A stretch of 64,000 nt of DNA from Triatoma infestans. Taxonomy: Eukaryota > Arthropoda > Insecta > Hemiptera > Reduviidae. The DNA lies in assembly GCA_011037195.1 (NCBI GenBank), contig JAAEAF010006005.1, positions 1 through 64,000 on the forward strand. Reading direction: 5' to 3'. Of the stretch, positions 25,601-38,079 are shown one piece after another. The notes under the pieces are model-generated. The model was not told the DNA's origin and did no database searches. It saw only the letters and a program-made list of their open reading frames with translations. The position numbers were made by a program, and so were the translations under genes. How positions within the stretch are numbered: the first letter of the stretch is position 1; each line of letters opens with the position of its first letter.

Positions 25601-26190
25601 TAAATAAAAAAAAATATATATATATAAAGAAATTTTTGGTTTATTATGAAATGGTTTTTCGTTGGTTTCCGTATTTTCCAATAAGTTCTACTTAAAAAAT
25701 TAACTATTTTGTTGTTTAAAGCAACTGTGATGTTATTCGGAGGATTTCCCTTGAACTATTGAGCCCTTAAATAGTTACTGTTTAACATTTAGTTATTTGT
25801 AATTAATTTATCGTTTATATTATAATTGCTACGTGATCGAAAGACGAGAAGCTGTTGAATATTTTGCTTATAATGAACAGGTTATTTTACTTTTATTTTG
25901 GCAAATAAAAATTTAATTTTTCCAAATTTATGACCAAAACGCGAATTTTTTATCTTTTTTTGAAATAAAGAATTAATTTTCAAAAATTTATTTATTATTA
26001 CTAATTCGAAATTTGACGATTTTATTTAAAAATAATTTTTAGTGATATTTAAAAATATTTAAATAAAAAAAACGACAAATTGTTTTGTTTTTTTTTGGTA
26101 TTTTTGATGTTGATTAAAGAGGCTGGGAGGCGTGCCGGTAGAGCAACACTAAGGGAGGTTATATAACACAACCGGGCCATGTGCAACACA
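19616..26190. other. Very AT-rich, gene-free; probable intron of the BTB gene
   Basis: This 6.6-kb stretch is the most AT-rich part of the window, full of A/T homopolymers. It has G-runs at about 23,101-23,113 and 23,881-23,891, a GA repeat near 23,442-23,457 and TA repeats near 22,415-22,430. I see no exon-like sequence on either strand. Because the BTB exon to its right ends in a splice donor pointing this way, it is most simply read as intronic. Confidence 0.55.
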
Positions 26191-26226
26191 GCACTAAGGG
26201 GAGTTGAACAGGGGACCATGCTGAAC

Positions 26227-26236
26227 ACTCACCCTT
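26227..26236 (-). other. Splice donor of the BTB exon
   Basis: On the minus strand the exon ends ..GAAAGG and is followed by GTGAGT (26,232-26,227), a near-perfect insect 5' splice site. It falls exactly between codons (phase 0). The few codons after it in the open frame would then be intronic. Confidence 0.8.
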
Positions 26237-26928
26237 TCTTCCTCGCGGATCATCTCTGCTATACCAGGCTTGATCTCCATGTCTTCAGCCGCTGATGAAG
26301 ACTGTTGTACAGGCGGTGGAGGCGGTGGTGGACCCAGTGGTAAATGTAACATAGCTCCTGGTGGTACCGAAGGCGGTGCTGGGGTGGTGTGCGCTGAAGG
26401 CGGTGAAGTGGTCACCAATTCTAGTGCTCTTCCTTCCAACGATTCAGCCACACTTCCTTCCGGACTACTTTCATCCACAGAAGTCCGTCTACGTTTCTTT
26501 CTAGATAACGATACATCTTCTAAACCTTTACCTAAATCATGTTCACCATTCACATCTGCTAATCCCCTAATCTTCAACGATTCAGCCACTTTTAATAAAG
26601 GTCCAATTTGTTCTTGTGACACATTTATCTCACCTTTATACATAAATTCAACGACCGCTTTTAATTCTGGCCACTTTATATCTTTTAAAATAACAATCGG
26701 ATGTTGGCATGGATTTTCAAAGAAAATATTTTGAAAATATGGACTACACGCGGATAATACCATTTTATGCGCTTTAACTGAATGTCCTTCACATGCGAGC
26801 GTCACATCAACAAAACTTTCGCTTTGCAATAATTGATCGAATACGTTGGTGAGATTTGTTTGATAATTATTCCAACGAAGACAGAATTGTTGCGGGGAGG
26901 CTGCCGGCCCCCCGGTAGATTGGTGCAT
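26233..26928 (-). CDS. BTB/POZ transcription factor (BTB-ttk, bric-a-brac-like), first coding exon
   Basis: The exon encodes 232 residues from an ATG at 26,928. Residues ~13-127 are a complete BTB/POZ domain of the arthropod BTB-ttk type: QFCLRWNNYQTNLTNVFDQL, the FVDVTLACEG strand, KAHKMVLSACSPYF, the NPCQHPIVILKD strand, EFMYKGEINVSQEQIG and LKIRGLADV. These domains mediate homo- and heterodimerisation and co-repressor contact in nuclear DNA-binding factors. Residues 143-148 (RKKRRR) look like a nuclear localisation signal, and residues ~175-207 are proline-rich with a P9 run. The frame runs on past 26,233, but GTGAGT begins at 26,232, a consensus donor, so the exon should end after an AGG codon in phase 0. 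The DNA-binding domain (psq-type HTH in bric-a-brac proteins, zinc fingers in others) is not in the window. The BTB sequence looks closest to bric-a-brac, recalled without a search. Confidence 0.93.
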
Positions 26929-27030
26929 GCTGGTTGTCCACTTAAACTAATATGTTTTATTTTTATTTTATTGTTAAAGACACCAACACTTTTAAAACAA
27001 AAAACAAATAGTACATTTATTTTTAAATAA
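26929..27030 (-). other. Possible 5' UTR segment with upstream splice acceptor
   Basis: On the minus strand, TTTGTTTCTTTTTTACAG (27,048-27,031) is a strong polypyrimidine tract plus AG, about 100 bp upstream of the BTB start codon. This fits an acceptor for a spliced 5' leader, with the segment to 26,929 as untranslated sequence. There is no transcript evidence. Confidence 0.45.
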
Positions 27031-27079
27031 CTGTAAAAAAGAAACAAAGTTCATTTGTTTATGAAAGACGTAAAAGAAC

Positions 27080-27700
27080 TAAGAAATAGGGCGACGAGAG
27101 TACTAAAAGACACTAACCCGACGGAGGCCCGTACTGGAATGACTCGCTGCTATAGACACTCCCCTTTCCCCCTCTCTAAAGCCGGTCTGATCTCCCACTC
27201 CTAGCCACTATACAACCTCACACACACACTAGCCGCACACAACACACTTATCCACCTCCACCACCGCCTCCAATACACCCCGCTCCACAATCCTTCGCCC
27301 GCCCCCTCCCTTATTACAACTATATACTACTCACTGCTCATTTATTTATATAAAATGTACATATGTAATATTAGGGTGTGAAATGAGACTATCTCTAGTA
27401 TGCATAATGTACGACAGGGTTGAACGGCGCGCAATGGCCACACGCGCGCCTTCATTCTATATATTGATTTATCGAAGGAAAGGCACACTACATCCTCCTT
27501 CCTACTCCTTAACTATTTACTTATTTAGTAAGAGAGAGAAACAGAGAGAGTGAAAGAGTCTACCCGCTCAAGATTTATATATACATAATGCCTTTTACAT
27601 AATTAATTTATATACTTGTTCTTATCTCTCCTTCTTTTCACTCTATCTTCTTCAGTTTGAAGAAAATAAAGAAAAAAGAAGCAAACCATCTCCACTATGT
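27080..27700. promoter_or_regulatory. C-rich/GA-rich block upstream of BTB exon
   Basis: 27,110-27,310 is rich in C on the plus strand (CCTCCACCACCGCCTCC; CCCGCCCCCTCCC) and contrasts with the AT-rich surroundings. An AGAGAGAG-type stretch follows at about 27,530-27,560, and a CGCGCGCC-like cluster lies near 27,427-27,450. A position just upstream of the first coding exon makes a promoter or non-coding first exon plausible. I see no specific TATA/Inr to place a start. Confidence 0.35.
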
Positions 27701-29586
27701 GATAGTTTACTATTTATATACATTCACTATTTATATCCAAAAATAAATAAATAAACAATACAATATAAATAATTAATCAAGGCTACAGTGTCATGATGCT
27801 CAGACATAAAAAAGCTCCAACTGCTTCAAGATATCCATCAATACAAACTTTACCAGTTAAAATGCCACACAGTATTTCTGTCCAATAGTTTGATCCAATC
27901 ATTATCTCGTTCAATATATAATGGGCATATATTCACTGAAAATTGAATCTGGGCAAATTTTTTTTTCTATACTCTTCAGCTCTACACCAAGGGATATCTA
28001 ACTTTTTGGATCATCTGGTCGATCGTCTAGCAAAAAATTAATCAAGAAAGAGATACAGAATATTATTTTTTAACGAAAATTTCACATAATTACTAGAATT
28101 TACATTTATTTTCTTTCTTTTTTTAATTACATTAAAGATATTTGAGGAATATTGTAAAAAATGTTTTTATTACTTTCCACATTATGTTAAATATAAAAAT
28201 CTCTTTGTTTTTCTTTTTTTTATTATTTTTTTTTTGTGTAATATATATACCTAGACATAATTAATTTTAATGACAAAATTTAGCCAAGATTTCAGTTTAA
28301 TTTCGCACCTTAGAAAAAATTTATGTAGATTTGATTTTCGTTTCGGAGAACACACATTCAGTTCGTTTAGGATACTTCACTTTTCTTATAAGCCCACAGA
28401 GTACTTTATTTCAATTATCATATCATAGAAAGATTACAACTTTTAACATTATTTAATAAGTTTTAGAGGCTTAAAGCCAACAATGTTTGATTAGTTAACA
28501 ATCATACCATTGACCGATGACTCTTTCTTTTATCTTTATGATTTTTTAATAATATAGAAGAAACGTAGACGATAAACTTTGACGGCTTAATGATAAGCTT
28601 AGTCAATGATATTTTCCGTATCGCAGAGTTGTGAAGTCATTATTAAAGAATTACTATATTGAAATAATACTACGATCATATTAAATGCACAAACTAATTT
28701 CAAAATGACCTGAATATAATAAGATCTATATTAAATTAACAGAATTGCTGGCAAACTAAAATTAAATGAAATATTTTAATTCTTTAAAAAGGAATTTATA
28801 AAAACTTGGTAACTATTTTTAAATAAAAAACGAACGGCTTATTTAGTTTTACGATATAAACAGAAATGTTTGATGATGCAAGCAAGCCGACAAACTATTT
28901 AAAACTATCTTCATAATGTTATAAATTAGGGAAGAAGATTATTAGTGAAACACAATGAAGGGGCCACAAGATTCTGCAGTCCAAAGTGCTGTAAAATGTA
29001 CTATTTGATGACGGAGTATGATTTTTGTTTTATTTCTTTATTAACAAAATAATAACAATCAATATGTTGCAGTCTGTATAAATTAAGTAAAAGAATAATT
29101 TTAAAATAAACAATTTGTAGCATAATAAAAAAAAAATGTCGTAACGAAATACATGAATACTGATAATAAAAGCTCGCTGAGAAAAAAAGGCGCCTTCTCT
29201 CTCCTAATCATCACATTTTCCTAGAATTATTAAAACTTTTTCATATTTTAATTTCAGAAAGAAAACTTAAGATAAGCTTTATGAGGATTAGAGAGTGCAC
29301 GTGTAATGACATCGTAGATGGCTTAGTTAAAGTGGCTACCAATTCAGGGAAAGATATTCATAAAACTCCCTTCAACGGACGTCAAATATCTCATAAGGCG
29401 CCACATTTTGAATATGTGGCAACTTAATATTCAGAATATTCAGAAATGGGATACTACTATCGGAAAGCCTATTGTCGGAAAATCTCCATAGTTTAAGGGG
29501 TTGGCCAATAAACAAGCATATAGCAGCAACAATAATTAGATTGAAATCCAACCATGCATAGTACAAACACCTTACAAAATTAAGCA
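27701..29586. other. No gene seen
   Basis: AT-rich sequence without recognisable repeats or coding frames. Confidence 0.5.
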
Positions 29587-29712
29587 GAGAACTTGTCTCG
29601 GTTATGTGAGAGATGACAGAAGCGCGAGGACCTCAGACATACTGAAATGGTGTGCCCCATCAGTGTCGTACAAAAGGTGAAAACGTGGCTGTCGACCTCG
29701 TCGTCATACAGT
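29587..29712 (+). pseudogene. Short RT-tail fragment of a non-LTR element
   Basis: The plus-strand frame reads CLGYVRDDRSARTSDILKWC, then KRGCRPRRH after one stop. This is the pattern (GHV.RM.DDR..K.LEW..... RGRPR.RW) that ends many RTE/Jockey-like RT proteins. It is only about 40 codons and carries at least one stop. Confidence 0.5.
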
Positions 29713-31330
29713 AATATTTTTCTAATGAATTATACATCAATTGATATTGCTGTACTTACAAGAACTCCACAGCTAACAATCGTTATTTGAACTCCATTTG
29801 CTCAAAAGAAATCTGTTCTGAATTATGTTCCAAGTAACCGAGGCATACCTAAGCTTAGTTCTCATAGCCTTTAAAAAGGTTTTTATGTATGAGAAAAAAA
29901 GTTAGAATGCTTCTACAGAAATAATCATTTATTTCTTTAATCTGATTTGTTTTCATTTGGATTGGATTTTTTATGATAATTTTTTTCTGATAAACATAAA
30001 TGGGAAAAAATAAAAGATTATATCGTGTGAGAGGCAAGTAAGCTGTCCAAAGAGAACACACCGATGGCCATTGAGAACGGTATTTAGCCGCCCCCAACCC
30101 AAAAAAAGAAGCTTATCAGTATATTTTTATATTTTCATGTTTTATATTAGAAGTAAACATATCGAAAAAATATTGGATCATCAATTTCAATCTCTAAAAT
30201 TTTAGTAATAATCATTTTTATCATTATTATTTTTATTAAATCAAGTTATAAACGAACCACATATAACTAAAACTAACTTCTACGTTTCTAGATAAGAAAC
30301 TTTAATGAATTATAAGCCGATTTTGACAATAAAACATGCTGCTTATTTCTTTTGGTTCTTATACAAAAACATATAGTTTATATTTAGTAGAAAATAAATA
30401 AGGTTATATAAGAGAATCTTGAGTTATTGGTAAAAGAAGTGCAACAATAATGACGAAGATTAAAAGGAAAACAACGAAGATTAAGCAAGAATAATTCAAT
30501 CCGGAGTTACACAAAAAAAGAGGTTAAAATCAATTTAGATCAATTTGGTGAGACACATTCAAGACTGCCACTTCGTATTGGTGGATATTCTACAAAAGTT
30601 TAAAATTGTACGGAAGTAAAAAAAGAAATTCTAGTGGACTGTGTACGGATTAGTGTATGTTTTATATGGGTCCATAACCACTGGGTAAAAAATCATTTAC
30701 GAATCCAGAGATTCTCCTTGATAAGCTCTGAAAAAGGATTAAGTTCCAACAAAATATCCAAGAGACAAGAAATTAGTGAAACAATTCAAACCTACTGAAA
30801 GAGACACTGATATACTTTTGCTGACCAAAAACATTTATTGAAGTAATTATTTACCATTCCATTATCAAAACACATGAAAAGGCGTATTAACCAAAGAAAA
30901 ACAAAAAAATCTGGTGTGAAACACTCACACAACTTTCTCTAACTGCTGCAAGTTAAACAGTTAAATTGCAGTTACATGCCGCTTTTTAAAAAGATATAAT
31001 GGTCTTCAATTTTTTTGAAAGAGCATGACCATGCAGTCCTCAGAAAATCTCTAAAATGATTTCGCTCGGAAAATTGTTTCAAACAAAATTGATAATTCTC
31101 CGTATGTATGGTAATTATATCAAATTTAATGGAAGTCGTTGGTGTCTTTATGGAGAAAAATGTAGGAAACTGAAAAAAAAACATTCAATAATGTCGCACT
31201 ACCGGTGAACCGATTTTTTTTTCAAACTCAGGAAGTCAAGAGAGCACTGTCAGGACTGAGTCATATCTAAAACTTTGCAGGACAAAGATCTTAGGTGCGA
31301 AGTAAAAAAAAAAAATAGCTAATTGGTTTC
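29713..31330. other. No gene seen; family A end at 30,905-30,955
   Basis: The one recognisable item is the family A terminus in minus orientation (AAATCTGGTGTGAAACACTC, then ACAACTTTCTCTAACTGC). Otherwise the stretch is AT-rich. Confidence 0.5.
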
Positions 31331-31332
31331 CT

Positions 31333-31620
31333 GACGTGGCAGTATAAACTAAAGGCAGCCAGCATCTGAAGAAGCTGGGCTTAGAACGCGAGAGCATCTA
31401 TAAATTCTGTAGAGAGAGGTACACATTGCAATAAACCTCTTGAAAGGATTGCAGTGCTTTCGTCCATAAGTTTTGGAAGTCTGGGAATGTACCAGGTTAA
31501 TAGAGGAGGCAATCTTGAATCTTCCGTGATTAGAACTTAATTTCTAGCGAAGTAGACTTGGAGATGCTCTAGATAAAATGTCACAATAGTTCTTTGAAGG
31601 TCACAGTTCTCTATATCCTA
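31333..31620 (+). pseudogene. Retroelement C-terminal (zinc-finger) fragment
   Basis: It matches 42,370-42,690 at DNA level: CAGTATAAACT, AGCATCTG..GAAGCTGGGC, ATTCTGTAGAGAG and, near the end, TTGAAGGTCACAG. The translated pattern (GFLT.QYKL, K.LGL, FC.E) is the post-RNase H region of the same retroelement family. Stops and frameshifts are present. Confidence 0.6.
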
Positions 31621-32860
31621 AAAATAAATAAAGTAAAAGTAGATTTAATATATATTAATTGCATGAGTCATTAATTTCTTATGAATGAGCCCAAAATATT
31701 ATTAAAACTTAATAATTGGTTGTTGATTGGGAAACTAAATAGTGGTAGCATTATTATGTATTCAAATTAAAACCCATGTTATATTGACCTAAACTAAATG
31801 TATTCATCTTTGAAATATGAGCAAAGGCGATGAAAGGAAAATTATAGTACTAAGTGTTTATCTCCAAGAGAGAGAGAGAGAGACTTCCCCTCTCTTCTTA
31901 CATTTAGAATTCTACTGTTTTTAAAACTATTTATAATAAAAACAATATAAGAGCTTTTATAAGTTGAAATTTGTTAGAGAATTATTAATAGTGTTATCAT
32001 AGATTTTTCTATAGTTTCCGAATACTTTTCATGTTAAGTCTGATGATGTGAACTGATCATGGAAAAATAAAATTTATTATATTTTAATTTGCAATTGTCT
32101 TTTATTTTACCTAGGATACAGAATGTTTTCCAAGTTCTGAGTACTAATGACGTACGTAGGGGATCACATACAACGAGGTCACATGTATGCAATGGTTGGT
32201 TGCATTTCCTGATTATTCCAGGTACCAGTTTCGAGCAAAAGCACCATTTGTGTTGAACAATATCTCTTCATTGTTTCAGTGTAGTATATAAAGATTTGTA
32301 TAATCTAGCAATATACACTCATCTAGGTACTTTATGCTATATTACATTGATCGCCAGTTTCATAAAAGCTTGTTAAATTTTAACAGCGTTAAAACGAACT
32401 GACAGCTATTAAATCTAAACAAATCTTTCATAAAGCTTTAACAATCCGCTAAATCAGTGATTTTTTTTATAATTTAGAGCTCCCTTAAGCTGAAGCTAAA
32501 CAAAACAAATATAAAATCAATTTTATTTGTTTGACTTGAATTTGTGCAGTGATGAACAATATCTGAGATTATATTGTCACAGTATCTTCTTTTTATTAAT
32601 TTTGACTTGTTTCGAATTTTCCTCCATTGTCAGAATCAGTCTATCTATACTTAGATTTTGCAGATATATATAGTCGATATACAGATGTCATGTGCAACTA
32701 CTTGGATTCAGAAAAACACCGTCTTTACCAAACATTACACAACCATTTTCCATCAGGATATTCAGACATTTTTACAGACAAATACAATATCCATGCCTAG
32801 TCGTTTCTTTAATGCCGTTCGGTTTCCTTATTATAACGCAGATTTTTGCAGCATGGTGTA
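31621..32860. other. No gene seen
   Basis: It holds a GA-repeat at about 31,869-31,885 and otherwise AT-rich sequence. The 86-codon frame at 32,658-32,918 runs into the foldback element terminus and has no recognised domain. Confidence 0.5.
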
Positions 32861-32865
32861 TATAA

Positions 32866-33706
32866 ACAGGGTGTCCCAAGGTATATGGATAACGACTTTT
32901 TCTCGGAAACTAAGATAGCTAGAAAAAAAAACTAAAAAATACGTGTCCCCGTAGTTTTTTGTTAGAAATCCAAATTTAATTTGCAAATTTGTTTTGGTGC
33001 TTCGAGAAGCGAGATACAGGCACCAACTTCATTTTTTTCAAATGGGGAGATGTGGTTTTTATTTAAGAAATAGATTCCTCTATTTTTTGTAAGAAAAATT
33101 TATATGAACGGTTTTTTCTTTGAGCGATATTTTACAAGTTATGAATGAAAACATGAATCCTATAAGAAATTTCAAAATGATATTATAACGGCCAGTTGCT
33201 CGATGGCCTACACCATTAGAGATGCATACAGATACTTTTTCCTGCCACTTGTTCCTCACGACCAAAGAAATACATCTCTAATGGTGGGGGCCAGTTCGAG
33301 CAAGATCTGTAATTAATGAGGAGTAAAATTTATAATAAAATAGTACTTTTCTTCTTATTCAATCAAAAAACCGTTATAATATCATTTTGAAATTTCTTAT
33401 AGGAATCATGTTTTCATTCATAACTTGTAAAATATCGCTCACAGAAAAAAACCGTTCAAGTAAATTTTTCTTACAAAAAATAGAGGAATCTATTTCTTAA
33501 ATAAAAACCACACCTGACCATTTGAAAAAATGAAGTTGGTGCCTGTATCTCGCTTCTCGAAGCACCAAAACAAATTTGCAAATTAAATTTGGATTTCTAA
33601 CAAAAAACTACGGGAACACGTATTTATTAGTTTTTTTCTAGCTATCTTAGTTTCCGAGAAACTTCCATAACCTTGGGACGGTTTCATATACCTTGGGACA
33701 CCCTGT
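32866..33706. mobile_element. Foldback/MITE-like DNA transposon with ~340-bp inverted arms
   Basis: It starts ACAGGGTGTCCCAAGGTATA and ends with the reverse complement (TATACCTTGGGACACCCTGT). The arms (about 32,866-33,190 and 33,360-33,706) are highly similar inverted copies, for example GTGCTTCGAGAAGCGAGATA near 32,998 against TATCTCGCTTCTCGAAGCAC near 33,546. A short secondary inverted block sits in the centre (CACCATTAGAGATG and CATCTCTAATGGTG). TATA flanks both ends, which could be a TA or TATA target duplication. CAGGGTGTCCC-type ends are common among non-autonomous DNA transposons of arthropods. No transposase is encoded. Confidence 0.88.
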
Positions 33707-34810
33707 ATATAAATTTCTTTTTATACTTTATCTTAATTTTTTTTTTTTAAACCAAGCTTACACTATACAACAACTTTGAAACTGGAGAGCCTGGATATTT
33801 GATTTAACCAAGTTGCCTACACTAAGCTACGTGTCATATCTACCCACATATGAACAGGCAGCCTACATTACATCCCTACAAACACGAAGATATTTAGGTA
33901 TCCAAAAGCGTTGTTGCATCACGAAAAATTTGTAATTTTATAATTACTTCGTCTACTTATCATCCATGTATCATCAAGTAAAGTTTCAACGAAGATTGTA
34001 TGGAAACAATGAAATATGTGACTAAATCATATACCTATAAATTATAGAATGTTTCTTCTACTTGAATTACGCATAGATATTATTCAACATTGACAGAAAT
34101 AATAATCTGCACAATAATGTGATAGCGTGGTTCTTATCACTGTTAGCCAGGTTATAAAACGATTTTATAAGAGAAAAAAATATCTAAGAATTCAAATTGA
34201 CCATTAAAAATATTAACATTATTTTATGACACTTCGAACATTCTATCAGAATATACACACATATTTAATTAGAATATTTATTTAACTAAATTAAATGAAA
34301 ACATAAAAATGTAATTTGAGTGCTCTTACCAGAGACAAACCATTAAATGATTTTCAAGAGAATTGAGTGAACCAACAAGAGCAGCTGAATTCTAAATAAA
34401 ATTTTATTGATAGGTTTTATTTAATCTTGTTTACTTTTTCACATATCAATTATATTTCTGTTATTTTATTAATATTGTGGTAAAAAACAAATTGATATAC
34501 AACGATGTTTCATTTATCGAAGTAAAAATAAGCTTTTTTTATATACAGCTTATAAATACTTTCCAAGGATTGAAGCTACCAAAAATGACCATTTCCAACA
34601 AAAAGATCAGCCACTAGAAGAAGTCTATTATTCCCCCCACCCCTCATCGTTCCTGGTTGAGACCTATTCACCTAAGTTCTAATTTATTTCTTTTCTTAAT
34701 TCTAGTTTAATTTTATTTTTAATTTCTAGTCTAATTTTATTTCTCTAGTCCTTCTTTTTTTTATTCTGGTTCATTTCTTTGGAATCTAAGAAGGTTCTAA
34801 GAAGCGTATT
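33707..34810. other. No gene seen
   Basis: AT-rich spacer without recognisable content. Confidence 0.5.
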
Positions 34811-34814
34811 TCCT

Positions 34815-35060
34815 CCTCCTTGAAACGGTATCCAGGCTACTAAAACCTGCTCTGGATGATAACATCCCAGTCCTTCGGGAGGTTTAGAAGTCTCTCCTCC
34901 GACTCCCCGCAAATTCAGCAACTGCTATCGCATACTAGGCGAAATTTCTTCAGGTCATCTCAAAGTATACAATGCCTAGTAAGGAACCTATTTTTTTTTT
35001 TTGCTCCGGCTGATGTATGCCTCGGAAATTTTTAGGTCATAACTGCCCTGACAATCTTAG
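34815..35060 (-). pseudogene. Retroelement C-terminal (zinc-finger) remnant
   Basis: On the minus strand one frame reads TRHCIL, stop, DDLKKFRLVCDSSC, stop, ICGESEERLL near 34,890-34,980. This fits the TGH..L..HL.K.GL....C..CGE.EE pattern that follows RNase H in these non-LTR elements. Two stops and short length make it a relic. Confidence 0.5.
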
Positions 35061-35499
35061 GCTGCCTTAATAAAAAAAACATGGATTTGCAGAATCGTTT
35101 TGTAATCATTCAGAAATTATGTTAATTTTGGAATATTGTTAAAGTTAAGCGTAAAAAAAATTACTTGAATTCACCACCTATTTAATATAACCTATTAATC
35201 AAAGCAATAAAACTTATTCATAACATTTCAATATAATAAATACTCATGTCAAATGGTGTTGGAATACTAGGCAATCAACGATCACAGCTTAAAGTTGTAC
35301 ACTTTAATTCTTCACATTATTCCTGGCTATCAATATTTAAAATGTACACCAAACTTTGATAATATCATACTATTTATTAGTTTATACTTGTAGAAGGGTG
35401 GAAATCAGGGCGAAACAAGCAATAATTTAGGTTTCTAATTTAAACTTTTTTACTTTGAGAAAAACAAAAGTTAAAATAATTTAAGTTGCTGAAATTTCA

Positions 35500-36000
35500 T
35501 CACGCTACCAACATCATCATCATCATCATACAGCATCGGTCACTCTGCCCTCCACCCTCCTATGTACCATGGTACCTGATTATATACTCTTCTCTCCTTA
35601 CTTAGTAAATCGTAAAATATAAATTTATGTGTAATAGTTCATAATATGTTCTCATTTCACCACATTCATCAGCTACCAAATGGTAGCATGTGGTTAAGGA
35701 CTATGTAATGGGAGCAAGGCGGCAAATTCAAAACAAACGTTGGACACAACAGATGTATCAATCGCCATCATTGAGGTGCCCAAGCGCTCAACAATTTCAC
35801 ATTGTCCCCCCTATCACGCCCGCTACAATGCATTGGCATGTAAGCTTCAATTTTGACAGCCAATCTCCCTCTAGAAGCTGTTCTAGAGGTAGGAGAAACG
35901 GAAGAATATAAAAAACCGGAAATCTGAGGGCGTTTTCCGGAAAACTGTTTTCCTAACAAAACATTCTCACTAGTTGTGTGTGCGATCAGTTAGCGAGGAT
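35500..36000 (+). repeat. Degenerate long repeat, related to 41,020-41,600
   Basis: Blocks shared with 41,020-41,600 include GGACTATGTAA, TTTTGACAGCCAATCTCCCT (GACAGTCAGTCTCTGAC there), TCTAGAGGTAGGAGAAACGG and TCTCTCCTTACTTAGTAAAT. The block order is permuted between the two sites. The copies are in the same orientation about 5.4 kb apart. LTR remnants are possible but not shown. Confidence 0.35.
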
Positions 36001-38079
36001 AAAATGATATCTTCAAAGGAGATTCAATATTCTTGGCTAAGATGCCAAGTTTATTCACTACTAAACGTGAATTAACTAATAAACTGGAACCGTTTGTTAT
36101 CAAACTTAGAGAGATAGTTCTTCTAATGAAATAATCAATCATTAAATTTTGTGATAAATTGCATATTATAATGAATTAATGTTGCATATCTATGCAAACT
36201 TGTATATGATGCTTAGTAGTGCCACTTTAACATTAAACGGTTAATAATGACACATTATAAGTTTATTATTACTTCTCGCTTCTTGTAATAATGATCACCA
36301 GTATTCATTATAAGTTCCGTTCATTATTCATCGTATATGGTGTAAAATCCATGCACACTACCAGGGGTCATAGTTGTCTTATCTTATTACCTAATATATC
36401 AACATTAGCATAACTTCAATCTAACTTTAAATTTGTAAACTAATTCTTATAATATTCTATAACTTTTAACTAAATATATATACTTCACTATCATATCATT
36501 TAGCAGTTTCTTAGAGGAAGAGAGTTATAGCATCCAATATTTAGTCACATCAATTCTTCCAGAGTCTACAGCAAACTGACGGTCAGAGGCATATTAGCAA
36601 CGCAGCATTAAAACCTTTTATCACTTAGCAGTAAACGTCTAAAAAGATTATGATATGAAGGGCTTTTCAATCTTTTAACATTTTTATTAGATATGATGTT
36701 TATATTAGTTATTTAAGATGTCACATGGATCGGCCCTTTAAACATTGCTTACCTGTGGGAGGCAAAAAAATTTGAATGGATTTAGTGATTAATGTGGATT
36801 CAGTATGCAGATGGTTTTTTTGTTAGGATGATGATGACAAAGGGAATACTGATGTTATTGAAGGAAGGGGAAGTGGATATGTAAATGAGACAGTTAGTAA
36901 TATCGCAGAGAATTTTGGATTCGTTGGGTAGATAGCGTGGGTTCAGATGAAATTGTTTAGCAGTTCCATAGGTGTATTTTGGTCTGAGAATATGATGTAC
37001 TTGCAGAACAACCGGGAAAATTGATTTTTTTCGTGAGATTCTGGGGGAACAGTAGCATTAAACTTTTCTCTAAAGTACCGTTTCAATAATCATGATTCTA
37101 ACATTTATATAATATTCATATACATACATTGGAAGCTTTGTTAGAAATCTAAATTTGATGGAAATCGGATAACCGGAAGTGTAACTTACAGAATAGTCAT
37201 CGAGTTTTTTGGAATTTTCTCGAAAACGATTTCCATTACACTTGGAATACTAGCTGCACAGATATTTACCTATCACTTGTACCTGTAACATTTCCGAAAA
37301 AAATGGTTTTGAATCATTTTGCGAAATTTGTGGCGTTAATTTTCACATCTTCTATGGTGTTGATTCAATAATGTTGCTGCTCTCTTCTGAGCCTCAATGT
37401 AATCACTTCTACTACCTGCATGGGTAGGTACCTGCCTCCCAAACACCTCTTAATTTTATTCATTTATTTCAAATGAATAAATTTGATGTTTAAAGAAAAT
37501 ATGTCATTTTATATTTAATTATTGTATTAACAGCAGTAAGACTAAATCTTATGTTTTCCACCAGATTTTTGTTAAATAAATTTCACTTCCCACTTCCCAC
37601 TCTTTCGACTTCCGACTTCTTCCCGCTTCTTTATCCCTGACGCGTCTTTTTTTTTTTCATTCCTCAGTAGTAATCCTACTAAGGACGAGTTTATTAATTT
37701 CTACATGCTCCATATTATATACTACATGTAATTAATTAATTGCATTGTATACTCGTATTTTATTAATAAAGAAATCTTAAAGATTCTTAAATTAAAATTA
37801 ACAAGAGTCACTAAAAGTTTGGTAAGAAGAAACAAGTAAATAAAAAAATAACCCTTAAAAATAAAAATCCAACAAAATAAAACAATGAAATTAAATGAAA
37901 CAGAATGAACGAATCTTTATCAATATTTAATTTCGTTAAAGTTAATATTTACAAATTTTTAATAAACAAATCAATATTGTCTTCTGAAATGAGCTGCGCT
38001 TCTGATATTATTGGCCATGTATTTCCTCTGCATGTCACTGATCTAAGGCTGCTCTGTGTCTCTCTACCAATGGACATAC
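36001..38079. other. No gene seen; internal family A fragment at 37,130-37,340
   Basis: 37,130-37,340 carries AATCGGATAACCGGAAGTGT, TTTTCTCGAAAACGAT and CACAGATATTTACCTATCAC, which are family A internal-unit sequence. A pyrimidine-rich stretch lies near 37,585-37,660. No coding region is supported. Confidence 0.5.

Noticed and set aside
26270..26734. 154-codon open frame opposite the BTB exon (Gly-rich)
   Set aside because: It is the antisense shadow of the BTB exon; the glycine run is the proline run read backwards.
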